Shown here: in pieces, positions 22,650 through 33,851 of the stretch
Position numbering within the stretch: the stretch's first letter is position 1
Layout: every line of letters begins with the position of its first letter
From: Pyronema omphalodes
Lineage: Eukaryota; Ascomycota; Pezizomycetes; Pezizales; Pyronemataceae
Length of the DNA stretch: 64,000 nucleotides
NCBI GenBank assembly: GCA_024516155.1
Contig: JAJJXM010000037.1
Location: forward strand, 186,001-250,000
Direction: 5' to 3'
Position numbers and translations under genes: made by a program
Notes under the pieces: generated by a model
What the model saw: only the letters and a program-made list of their open reading frames with translations
What the model was told of the DNA's origin: nothing
Databases searched by the model: none

Positions 22650-25600
22650 ATGGATCCACTGAGCTTTTCCGCAAGCGTCGCAGGCCTTCTCAGCATAGCT
22701 ATAGAAGTCACTGAGATTCTCACAGCGTACGGCCACGATGTTAAAGATGCGCCCAAAGACGCTTCCGAGCTCAACATCAAAGTCTCTATCTTATGCAATG
22801 TCTTGGAAGCATTGGTTAGCACCCTTCGAAGTGACAACACGCAGACCATCACGATTGGCGAACAGTCCTTCCTGTACTGTGTTATCAGCTCATGCGAACT
22901 CCATGTTAAGTTGATATACAAGAATATCATGAAGCTTCGTGATACCAATACATTGAAGGCTTTAAAGGGACGACTGTCGTGGCCATTTCAAAAGGAAGAA
23001 TGTTTACGGAGCATTCAGACGCTACACCAATATTCACAGACGATTGGGCAACTTCTCGTTCTTTCTAACCGGTAATATTCACTACAATCGCTACCGACGC
23101 ACTGAACAAAATTGCTGATATGCTCCAGTGGCTTGATGTTACAGGAATTTGACGCGGTCATGGCAAAGCTCGAGGAACAGCAGAAAGAAATCATCTTATC
23201 AATGCGGATAATGAGAGAGAATGTGCCAGAATTACAGGTCATGATCCAAATGTCCGATAGCATTACAACTATGATGAGCCTGGTCTCCAAACTGTCTCGC
23301 GATAGTGCCGAGGATAGAAAGAAAATATCCGACGGCGTCACCGTGTTGTGTGCTCGGAAGAATGGTGAGTTCCTATTGCGGTCGGTTAGTATGATGCGTT
23401 AGCTAAACAATCATAGATGAAGAACTAAAGGAGATCTTACAGTGGATCTCCCCGCTCGAGCCCCTAAAAAGATACGAAGATCTCAAATCGAAGAGATTTG
23501 AGGGCACCGGAGCGTGGTTCTTAAAATCTCCCAAGTTTGTGACGTGGTGCCATGGCACGGCTTCGGATAAAGGGTATAACCCGGTTTTAGCGTGCTATGG
23601 GATCCCTGGTTCCGGAAAGTCTGTTATGAGGTAAGAGGTGTTTCTCTGTCACGTGCATGGAAACGTGAATTTTTAACACACCTTTGCCAGTACGTTGGTG
23701 ATTGATACCCTCTACGCGCTTCCTTCTACCGACGAAAATCGAATTGCCGTGGCGTATTTTTACTGCGATTACAGCCATAATGAAAAACAAACAGCAGTGA
23801 ATATGATCACTGCGCTGCTGGGACAAGTCATCAATGCACACTCTGACCACCTCCCAGTGGCTGTTATTGCCACCCTCAAGGAGCAGAGATCCAAAGGCAG
23901 ACCAACGCTGGAAGAATCCTATCAGTTCTTGGAGTCCGCATTGCAATGTTTCAGCAGGTTTTACATATGCATTGATGCTCTGGACGAGTGCCTTGATGAG
24001 CACCGTAAGGACTTTCTACACCTGATTACACGCCTTCTGCAACGATTCGGCAGTCACGCAGCTCGTATATTCACCACTTCAAGGCCTCAAATGAAGATAT
24101 CCATCAAAACGCCATCCGAATTCCCTCCATGCAAGTTTGAGCTTGAGGCAAATGAGGATGACATCAGGAAATACATCGAATCGAAACTTGAAAAGGACGA
24201 GAACTTTGCGGATGGCCAGGGCTCGGATTTGTTCAAGCAGAAAATCATGGAGAAAATCCTTGAAACTGCCAGCGGAATGTGAGTCCTTACAAATATGTTT
24301 CACTTCGGCTATCATGAGCTAATGCATTGGTTTTCCAGGTTTCTGCTGCCTGCACTCCAGATCGAAACAGTGCTGGAGCAAACGAGCGTTCGCAAAAGAC
24401 GTGCTAAACTCGACTCCATGCCAAAGAAGCTCGAAGATGCCTTCCAAGTCACCATTGATCGCATTAAGAGACAGGCTCCAGGAAAAGCCAGCCAGGGAAT
24501 GGAAGTCTTGAAATGGGTCTATCTCGTAAAACGACCACTCTCGGTTATGGAGATGCGCCACGCGCTTGCAACAGTCGAATCTGCCCCCAACGCCGAATGC
24601 CTTGACCTGGATGACTTGCCGTTCGAAAAGTCGTTGACTGAATGTTGTCATGGCCTTGTGGTGATAGATAACGAAACATCCACGCTTCGACTCGTCCATA
24701 AGTCCTTGCAAGACTTTCTGACGGATCAGTACGAAGCGTCCAAATTATTCAACACCGGTCATCGAGATATTGCGCTCGTTTGTTTGAGATATATGAGCTT
24801 CAGCGATGGTAGTACATCTAGTACTTCGGTATGTGACGTCGATGCAATAAAAAGAATGATCGGCCTCGGACCAAACTACCAGTCATCCTTCAGTGAGGAC
24901 TTCAGTAAAGCGGCATCTGAACACATTGACCGCTTCCCACTGCTCGCTTATGCCGTATATTTTTGGGGGCATCACGCCAAAGGAAATATCGACCACGAGA
25001 TCAAACAACTAGCCGTTGATTTCCTACAATATCAGGCTAAACCACATCGAATTTCACGAAACCTTGGCTCGGTTCTATGGTTCTTTCCAAGACTAGGCTG
25101 GTTCTTGCACAGCGTCAAGAGGGAAAACCAGTATCTTGTTCAACTTTCAACCGAATTCGGCGGAGTACATATCATCGCGTATTTCGGGCTCCACGAGATA
25201 TATGGACCTCTTGTTGAAAAACTAGACCATTTTGATATCAACTGCTTGATTTTGAGAAAAACAGCACTTGGACTAGCGTCCCAGCATGGCCATTGTTTGG
25301 TTGTCCGTCTGTTGATTGAAGACGGTGCACAGGTCAATTGCATGGATAAGCATGGGAGAACACCGCTCTCATGGGCCGCCAAAAATGGGAACGACAATGT
25401 CGTCCGTTTCTTGATTGAGAAGGGGGCACAGATTGACCCGAAGGATCAGGATGGACGAATGCCGCTATTCGTGGGAGCCAAACGTGGGCACAAGAATGTG
25501 GTCCGTATGTTAATTACCGCAGGAGCTAAGGTGAATCCGGAGGATTTCCATGGGCAAACAGCGCTGTGCTACGCAGCCGCAGGAGGTCATGAGGATGTTG

Positions 25601-26322
25601 TCCGCCTGTTGATCGAGAGGCGAGCGCGAGTTGACTCGACGAATCGGGTTGGAAAAACACCGCTCTCCGTTGCAGCTGAATGGGGCCACGAAAATGTCGT
25701 CCGTCTGTTGATCGAGAAAGGGGCCCATGTGGAATCGAAGGATAAGAATGAGCAAACATCGCTTTTTGGAGCTGCCACCAGGGGGCGGGAAAATATCGTC
25801 AGTTTGTTGATCGAGAAGGGGGCGCAGGTTAACGCGATGGATCGAAATGGGGAGACGCCACTGATTGGAGCCGCCAGGATGAGGCGCGAAAATGTCGTTC
25901 GTCTGCTCATAGAGAAGGGTGCACTGGTGAACTCAAGGAATAGATTTGGGAAAACACCGCTATACGAGGCCGCCAGAGTAGGACAGCAAAATGTCGTCCG
26001 TTTGTTGATCGAGAAGGGGGCGCAGGTCGACTTGAAGGATCGGGATGGAAGTACACCGTTGTCCCGGGCAGCCAACCGTGGGCATGAGGATATCGTTCGT
26101 CTATTGATCGAGAAGGGGGCACATGTTGACTCGAGGAATAAATTTGGGCAAACACCGCTATTCGAGGCCGCCCGAAGGGGACGTAACAGCGTCGTCCGTG
26201 TGTTAATCGAGAAGGGGGCGGACGTTGACTTGAAGGACCTGGATGGGAATACACCGCTTTCAGTTGCCACTAAGAATGGACACAAAGATGTTGGATGCGT
26301 ACTGATGGAAAGAGGAGAATAA
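22650..26322 (+). CDS. NLR/STAND receptor: Helo-like N-terminus, NACHT, ankyrin repeats
   Basis: Five phase-consistent exons, 22650-23071, 23129-23364, 23417-23630, 23691-24278 and 24339-26322, encode 1147 aa. Residues 1-140 (MDPLSFSASVAGLLSIA...) match the Helo-like N-terminal domain of fungal STAND proteins. The NACHT ATPase has Walker A GIPGSGKS at 281-288 and Walker B around 381-391 (FYICIDALDEC). A winged-helix-type region follows, with LVHKSLQDFL. From about 793 to the end are 11 ankyrin repeats of 33 aa with the shared phrase VVRLLIEKGA. Such proteins sense non-self or pathogen cues and trigger cell death or incompatibility in fungi; the ligand here is unknown. ATG 22650 is the only suitable Met at the start of the domain. 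The gene appears intact although transposon fragments surround it. Confidence 0.9.
25256..26319 (+). repeat. In-frame 99-bp ankyrin tandem repeats
   Basis: Eleven units of 99 bp (33 codons). Units 2-10 are very similar at DNA level, with GTCCGT.TGTTGATCGAGA recurring in most. Differences fall mainly at repeat positions 2, 6, 7, 10, 11, 13, 14 and 26. The last unit is shorter. Confidence 0.9.
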
Positions 26323-26795
26323 TTCATGTAATTCGAAATGCCAAGACTGTAAACTTCGCTATTGTATTGTGGAGGAACTTTTCCCTCTGTTCACTTTATT
26401 ATTCAAGCTGAAAGTATCTCGTTACTAGATAATGATGAATCTTATCTTCAGGCGTTTTTGTTATAGCCTGTCGGATCCTTCCGCCTACAAATTGTGCATA
26501 GAAACGAAAAACTGATCATGTAGCAGCGTCCAGCTCCACTGCCAATGACTACCTGGGAGATTGAATATGACACCTCTGGACGTAATGAGCCACTGGATTT
26601 AGGAATAATTTTCTAGTATATTGTTTTTCGGATACTTTGCCGGAAACCTGAACATTTCCCGTGCCAAGTATCGGCGGAAGGAGAACGGTATTCTTTTTTT
26701 TTTTTATTTCATACTCGCATCTAACCCATCTAACCGTAAGGTTATGGCGGAAACTAACTCTTTTATGTACATTGCTAACTCCTGAGAGTTACCTC

Positions 26796-26915
26796 AGGAG
26801 CCACCGGGGACGCCCCGGAGCGGTCGGTCATTGTTGGGGTGTCGCCCCCCTCTCCTCTTATTTCTCCTATTCTGTCCGTCTCGTCGGTATGTCCCTGAGC
26901 CCTGTGCGCTCTTCG
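26796..26915. repeat. GC-rich dispersed repeat, copy 2
   Basis: Partner of the block at 10-130. It begins with CCGGGGACGCCCCGG, a perfect hairpin, directly after another hairpin. Substitutions are scattered, so the copies are old. Confidence 0.6.
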
Positions 26916-27501
26916 AGAACGGTCTTCATTCACCAAGCCAGAACAATCCAAATTTAGCTTAAACGATTCATTAATAACTATATTCTTCTTTAACTCTGTA
27001 ATTACTCTGTCAGTGGATCTCTGGGTGAATAGGAGTTATCGCTCGTTCTGAGTACGTTGTGTGGTAAGCTATTCATCTGGTGTCACTCGCATATGTTCGT
27101 CCTGTTCGGTGACCACGAATTCGGAGCTTGAAGGGATGTTGTTTGTGTCCTACATAGGCCTTTCATGTCCCATTCAGAGTATGATTAAAAATACATAAAA
27201 ATTTTGAAGCTAAAATGATACTTCCAGCAGGACGTCTATTTTCAGTGTCATTGATACGTCTTTTCGTCACAATATTTTGAATAACGTTGCATGAAACCGG
27301 TCCACAAGCACTTGTAATTAGTTCATAAACCACTCGAAAAGTATAAGCAAACGAACCCTGTTTTTTTTTTTCTTTCTTGCTATTGTGGTTTCTTTTGTCG
27401 GCATAATGGAGTTGCGATTGCTTGAAGAGATTGATTTTATGCAATGCTGGTACAAAATAACTATTTTTGGTTTATGTGATTGGGTGATATTCTTATGATG
27501 C

Positions 27502-27548
27502 AGAACATCCCGTGAGACTAAATCAACGCTTTAGTAACAGCTTCATTT
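27502..27548 (+). mobile_element. Fragment of MITE family seen at 41503
   Basis: Aligns to the left end of the 41503-41735 element (GAAC.TCCCGT.AGACTA..CAACGCTTT, about 27 of 31 positions). It stops just before the hAT-like copy A and its target duplication. Confidence 0.55.
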
Positions 27549-27560
27549 ACCAACTAACCT

Positions 27561-28333
27561 CAGACCTCCCAGTCGTACAAACCAGTTTAAAATGACGGCC
27601 AAAACGGACTGTACGGACTGTTGGAATATGAGAACTGTACGGCGACCCAGTTCAGTTTACTGTCAGTAATATAAATTGGTTAAACTGCGAAAACCAGTTA
27701 ACTGAATTCAAGGCTTGGCAAACCAGGTGAACTGTTCAAAACTGCGAAAACTGGTTTGTCCGGAGGAACTGGTTTATGAAGGGGCAATAAATATCATTCA
27801 GTGCATGCATAAAAAACTTCTATCCTAATTTGGCCCCCAGAAATCACAACTGACGCCTACAAATGAAGCTCTTGAGCCCCTCAATGACTTCCAGAGTATT
27901 TGCCTGCATTAAATGGCGGTCCGATATAACGATCCGCTTGCATTTCGAAAACAGCAGCCCAGACGTGGCAGTCATCGCGAGAACTGAGAGAATTTTCGCC
28001 GCCATTTTGTCAAGGCTAGGAAATCTGGTAACCAGAAGCTGGTGGATTAAGGAGGGTTGAGATACTGGCAGGCTCGGCCACCGGTGGGTTCAAACGAGGT
28101 TGAATACACTGTTTATTCCTGCATGCACTGGTTCCCGATGCGGTTAAACTGGTTTGTATTGTCGAGTCCGTTTAATCAGTGCACTGCAGTTACCTGGTTA
28201 TATGGACCCCTCAAAACTGAACCAACTGTGTATCCGGGACAACAAAACTGCACCAACTAACTGTGAATTGTCAGTTCAGTTTACCTGATTTATGATTTTA
28301 CCCGGCAAACTGGCTATACGGTTGGGAGGTCTG
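27561..28333 (+). mobile_element. Non-autonomous hAT-like element, copy A, with 8-bp TSD
   Basis: 773 bp, bounded by imperfect inverted repeats of about 27 bp starting CAGACCTCCCA and ending TGGGAGGTCTG. It is flanked on both sides by the identical octamer ACTAACCT (27553-27560 and 28334-28341). An 8-bp duplication and CAG...CTG termini are hallmarks of the hAT superfamily. It has no transposase frame; the interior is rich in AACTGG/CCAGTT motifs, resembling sub-terminal transposase sites. The perfect duplication indicates the youngest of the five copies. Confidence 0.85.
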
Positions 28334-28409
28334 ACTAACCTATTGATTGAATATTATGAGCTAAAGAAATTCCACTCCTAATTCCACTAATAATCGAAAC
28401 GGAGCTTTT

Positions 28410-28632
28410 CAGGATTAATCTGTTAGTGTTAAGTCTTGCATAATCAACATTGCGGTGGTGTAACAATCAAGTACACAGCCAACAAATTCATCATCCTATC
28501 CCTACGAAATCCTACCCCTGCCCCGTGCTAGTGATAATACATGCATCGCAATCACCGCCCCATACATGTTGACCGACTCATCACAATCATAGCATAACAT
28601 ATAATTATAGCTTTTAACTAACACCCTATCAG
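28410..28632 (+). repeat. Duplicated 5'-flank of 5S-like unit, second copy
   Basis: Partner of 20460-20668, same orientation, directly upstream of the complete 5S-like unit. Confidence 0.75.
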
Positions 28633-28748
28633 CTACGGTCATAGAATCATGAATACAACGCATCCCGTCCGCTCTGCGCTATTTAAGCATGATATCGTCC
28701 GGCTAGTACTGTCGTGGGTGACCAGACGGGAATCCCGGATACTGTAGT
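28633..28748 (+). rRNA. 5S rRNA-like gene (dispersed)
   Basis: About 116 nt with the order of a fungal 5S rRNA. The 5' strand CTACGGTCATAG pairs with 3' ACTGTAG to close the terminal helix. CATCCCGTCCGCTCTGCGC and TTTAAGC match the central loop and internal promoter region, then GTGGGTGACCAGACGGGAATCCCGG, broken here for length, covers the 3' domain, followed by a TTTTT terminator. Filamentous ascomycetes carry dispersed single 5S genes. It differs from the usual fungal consensus in several arms, so it may be a variant or a 5S-derived repeat. Confidence 0.62.
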
Positions 28749-31277
28749 TTTTGTTTTATTTCCATAACGCATTTCTTTACTTTTTCCCGTCTGTTTCTCT
28801 TCGTTCTTTTTTCTTTTATTTTCTTCTTCCACCAAACCCCCACCCCGCCCCCGCCCTTCGCAGAGCAGAGCAGAGCAGAAGTAATAAACCCGCAATATAT
28901 CAAACCCACTCTATCTCAATATCTAAATAATTACAATCTGCAGTTGACTTATGTGATGCTCTATAATGACAAAAATCAACGAACCAAAATGTGATAACCA
29001 ATGGTAGTTTTGTACCATGAACAAAAAACCCGGCACTCTGATGCATCTCGGCAAGCTTCGCAACCACACCAGGTTACCCGGATCGTCGGGGTAGGAACTG
29101 AGGAGTGTTTTTGAGGTGGACCGTCGATGGCATACGAAATGTTTCTGACAGTTACAGTTACAGATATCGTAATTCTGCTTGGGAAAGTAGCGCGGTGTTT
29201 GTACTGTAATTGGCAGCTGTAATATAAGGTAATTTGGTTGTTCGTTTTGAATTCTGTAGAAAATGGTAGGTGCTCACTGCTGGATCCCCTTAGCAACATA
29301 CTTGCCACGCGGGTGTTTCTTTGAGTCACAGTGCAACTGATAAGTGAAAACAGAAGTACACCGATAGCTGAGGGAAATCACATATGCATCGCAAGTTCTG
29401 GAAGTTACAGATCTAGATATTGATTAATTAGTAAGTTAAATTTCCTGTCCAAATGCCAAAGAAATATTCGATGGAAACTACAATGTCATATATCTGACTC
29501 ATATGACTCAGGGGATCTATCACCGCCGCAATTTTATCTAATATTCGAGGCTGGGAACATTGCCAGTGAGGACTGGAGGGGAACTCTTGGGGGAACCTTT
29601 CTCAGAGGGGCTGTGTTTGTGTTTTTTTTATTTTTTCGTTTGTACTACTACGAATGTACATATATTTAATATATCAATTTTGAAATCGTACTGGGCACAT
29701 GTTTTCCGATATATATCTTGAGGTCACCTTGAATGTGTATCCAATGTTCTTTTGATATGGGCAGGTAAACATTGAGAATATCTACAAACAGTGACTCAGT
29801 TAGAGATATGAAGTTTTAGGTTCTTTACGTTGGTTTTATTTATACTTTTGGAGAACTTACCAGCGGTGTATACTTTCTTTTTTTTTTTTTTCTTGTTCAT
29901 TTCACTCAGACCACAGAAAAATGAAAAATGAAAAATCAAAATGAGAAAAATTGCTAAGTCCTCTAGAAATATCTTTCCTCATGACCGCATCAACGAAGCC
30001 AACCACAACTACAACCACGACACACAGCACCACAGCGCCGCATCCCGGTTCCCTCATGCCGCACCTCCATTCCCTCAGAACTCCTTATGCTGAAATTATA
30101 CTAGCCACCATCCTCCTCCTCAAATCCAAAGTCCAAACTCCCTACCTATAACCTCCATCTACTTCCTCCCCCTCCATCCAATTCCTCCTCCACGACCAAC
30201 CCATGCCCAAAGAGCTCCCAAAAAGCCATCTCCTACGACTCTACGACTCTACGACACTACGAGCAGAACCATTATTTCACCTCCCCGGAAGAAATGTTTT
30301 GCGTTTCTGCCAGCTGGCAGTGTTTGCTGCATAGAGTATAGATTATCTCGCCCATTTCACGCAGCCCATTTCACGCAGCCCATTTCACGCAGCCCATGCC
30401 ACGACTTTTCACAGCCGTCAACAGCTATCAAGAACTGATATTGGATTACATCACCATCACCATAATCTTCATCTGAGATTTAATATTCTTATACTTCTCT
30501 AGAAACATCTATAACTCTCCTTCCAACAGTTTACTTTTTATTTTCAAAGGGGGTTATAGATCAGGCGTATAATTCTATCTATCTAGCGGCCAGCGGGATG
30601 TTCTGTGCATGTGCGTCTGTATTACATATAAAGGTTGTGATGGAAACGGGTTCGGTGGTAATCAGCAGTTTACACCTATACCTAGGCTAAAGGCTAAGCG
30701 ACGGCAACGGCGATGGCGACCGTAACTGTGGAGGCTGGCCAGCAGGCGCATAACATGTTGTATATATATATCAAGCAAGACTCAAAACCAAAATCTCACA
30801 AAAAAGCTCAAAAAAAAGGACAATCGTTTATAAATTCCAAGATTTTTATATTCCAGACCACACGTTAGTTAGCCCTTATTCCCATATTTTATTCCGGATC
30901 CAAGCGGAGGAGATCAGATCAAAGCAAAAAGGAAAAAAAAGGAAAGGGAATAAAAAAAGGAAAGGAAAGAAAAGGAAAAGGGAGAGAAAAAAAAAAACGA
31001 TAACAAGAAACAAACAACGAAATTGCGAAAAAAAAGGAGCACAAAAAAAAAAAAAAAGAAAATAAGAAGAAAAGATGATAGATAGAAGATACAACACCGT
31101 GTAATATCATTTCTTTTCTTTCCGAATCAATCTTGGCAAGTGTATTCAGGACGAAAGGACGAGTTTCTGGACTATCGTTGAACTATCGTTGGTGATTTAA
31201 TTGTTGTTGATAATATTTGTTATTGATGATACTAAAATACTGCAGGTACTTCTGGTACTCGAAAAAAACATGAAAAT

Positions 31278-32462
31278 CTAATCTTCTTCATCGGCATGGG
31301 AGTAGATATGCTTTCCTCTGGTAACATCCTTTCGCATAGGCTGACCCGAGCCCGTGAATCCAACTGTAATAAAAAGTTAGTTTTCATTCCCAAAAAATCC
31401 AGGTATAATTTTCCATCGGATTCCTCTTCTTTTCAACAAAACATACCTCTACCATTAACACTCTCCGGCGTCCTAAACATAGACCCTTCACCAATCTTCT
31501 TTGTCTTTCCAACTCTTGCACCCTTAACACCCTTTGCAGCAAAAGTCTGCCACTTTTTCTTCTCCGCTTCCAAGGCTCCTTTTCCCTTATCAATCTTCTT
31601 CTTCTTCTTCACTCCCTCTGCACCCTCTCTTCTTTCCCTCATAGCGGCTTCATCCACCGCAGCAGGTTTAGAAATAACCACCGGAGCCTGTAACGTCGGA
31701 CCGACAGCCCCAGCGGCACCCACAGCCGTAAATCCCGTCTGCGGAGCCGGCGAACCACCCCTCCGTTTTCTTCCTTGTACTTTAAGATCCCTGGGCCCAA
31801 GCTGTTCGGTCACGTTATATTGTGTAAACTTAACCAAGTAAACAGGGTTCTTGGAGCTACCAGTGACACTTGTAATTTTCGCGGGATAAAACGCGTTATC
31901 CCCACTTGTCCATCTGGCTAGACATGTATCTCCAACTGCATAGACATGGTCTTCTTGTTGGGGGTCTTCGGTGCCTGTGTGCGTGGTAGAGGAGTAGGGA
32001 TTACTAGCACCTGCAGGACCCGCGGGACCTGCGGGACGAGAGGAGGCGGCTGCGGCTGCTGCGGCGGCGTTGCTTTCCGCGAGAACTGTCGAGGTGAGCT
32101 CAATTATTTCATGTAGCTCGGATACTAGTGAGGAAAGCTCGGCGTTGGTGGGATCTTGTTTTAGTGCTGCTTCGACCGATTCCAGCTGGTGAAGGGAGAT
32201 AAAGTGTCAGCCTGGTGTGTTCAAGAACTCGATGTTTAGCATTGTTGCTTAAGGTGCAAAGAGGGAAAGAAAGGCAAAGCATAGCAAAGCAAATCAAATA
32301 AAAACAAAGAAGCAACACCCCACAACACCCCACAACCCACAACCCGCAAACCCCATCAAATCCAACATCCCCAAAGCACCAGCCAACGCGTCCCAAAGAA
32401 ACTCCCAAACCCCATGCCTCACATACCTGTAACTGATATTCCTTCAACTCCGTAGCCGACAT
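31278..32462 (-). CDS. SPF30/SMNDC1-type Tudor-domain splicing factor
   Basis: Exons 32427-32462, 31447-32185 and 31278-31363 give 286 aa with consistent phase. The N-terminus (MSATELKEYQLQLESVEAAL) forms a helix typical of this family. An Ala/Pro/Gly-rich linker precedes the Tudor domain at about residues 93-150, with YAVGDTCLARW, FYPAKITSV and YLVKFTQYNV, whose aromatic residues would bind dimethyl-arginine tails of Sm proteins. A basic lysine run and a conserved SMFRTPES..GRVGFTGSGQPM end follow. Known members promote tri-snRNP joining to the spliceosome in the nucleus. The first intron (241 nt) follows the 12th codon. Confidence 0.88.
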
Positions 32463-33851
32463 CTTTTGCTATCTCGTGTTCTGCCTGTCTCGTGTTCTGC
32501 TTGATGCTGAATACTGAATACTGGATACTCCTTCCGCGTAGTGTACCGTTTTCTCTGTTCTGTCCTGTTCTGTCCTGTTCTGCTTTGCCTTGCCGTGCGT
32601 GCTGTCCTGATCTGTCCTGTCCTGTTCTGCTATGCGTGCCGTACGTGCTATGCGTGCTGTTCTGTCCTGTCCTGCCGTGCGTGCGTGCAGTCTATCCGTA
32701 TCTCAAATCTCAGTGTCGACGCGTCGTAGCGTCGTAGCGTAGCGTGATGGTTTAAACTTCGTGGTTGCCGTTGCCGTTGTATGGTGTAGTAGGGTTACTC
32801 TACTGTAGTACATACTCTACATCTCAGCCCTTCGCCAAGCGTTTGTTTCGGATGCTGCCGATGGTAAGGCCGAGCGGGCTGTGGCTGAGTTAGGCTATGG
32901 GTGTGGCTGAGTCAATCAACAAGGCATACCAATGCATCACGCGGCATCACGCGGCATCACGCGGCATCCCAATGCATCCCAATGCACATAGTCAAACCCA
33001 TCCATACCAAAGCCGACACCAAACTCGGGCTCGGGCTGAAAAGTTTATCACCAGCATATCGCCAGCACCATTCAGCATATCGCCAGCCCCACATACCAAA
33101 AGTCCTTTAATTGATTATTTAACCGATTTCCATGCCACTATGTATGTACCTTCGTCCGACTAAATCCCTAAATCCCCCCCCAAATCCCAATCCCCCAGAT
33201 CCTCCAAATCCCCCCAATCCCCGCCAAATCCCCCTTCAAAATTTCTCCTACAACTCAAGCCCGTCGAAACACACGCAAAGTCCGTCGTTTCGCCGTTTCA
33301 TAAAAGGTGAAAAAATTGAAATTACTTTTCATGTTTTTAGCTTCAAATATGCACACGTGCGCACGTGCACGGTGTTGCATGTCGATCAACATATGCACCA
33401 TATGCACCATATGCACCATATGCGAGCATCGTGCTTTGCTGTACATATGTAGCGTAGCATAATTTAATGGCGGCGATCAAAAATGCGTATGACTTTGCTT
33501 TACTCTGTTTCTCCTCTCATGTCACGACTTTAATGAATCTGAACTGATGGGGGGAAAAAAAAATTAAGCAACAGAATACTGATAGAATTAAGTATTCTAT
33601 TTCTTCTTCGACCTCCTTCCACATTATTATTATCCCACGCCTAAGCTACAAAATCCACCAAATTACCCAACTTAAAAAAAAAAGGACCCCAATCCACAGT
33701 AGATAGAAAAAAAGAAAACACAAAGAACAAGATACCCAAGCCGCCGACCAGAAAGAGAAAGAAAAAAAAAAATCAAGTGAAAAGAAGACCCAAAAACAAC
33801 TCCATTTTTAGCAAAAGCACCATGAAACCTCAACCGACCCTAATGGCAAAT
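32463..33851. other. Intergenic with pentamer-like repeats
   Basis: CCTGT/TCTGT-rich repeats (32550-32700) upstream of the SPF30-type gene, a triple GCATCACGCG repeat near 32940 and an ATGCACCAT triplet at about 33390-33425. No gene is recognised. Confidence 0.55.

Larger units (their letters stand above)
26323..27560. other. 3' flank of NLR and repeat fragments
   Basis: Holds the presumptive terminator region of the NLR, the second copy of the GC-rich repeat (26796-26915) and a MITE fragment (27502-27548). A perfect CTCCTGA/TCAGGAG hairpin lies at about 26777-26800. No gene is recognised. Confidence 0.5.
28342..31277. other. Accessory intergenic stretch without recognisable genes
   Basis: Includes the 5S-like unit and its duplicated flank. 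There is a three-copy 18-bp tandem (CCCATTTCACGCAG type) at about 30355-30400 and a purine-rich A/G stretch (30920-31080). Frames such as 28976-29329 minus and 29951-30151 plus show no family resemblance. Confidence 0.5.
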
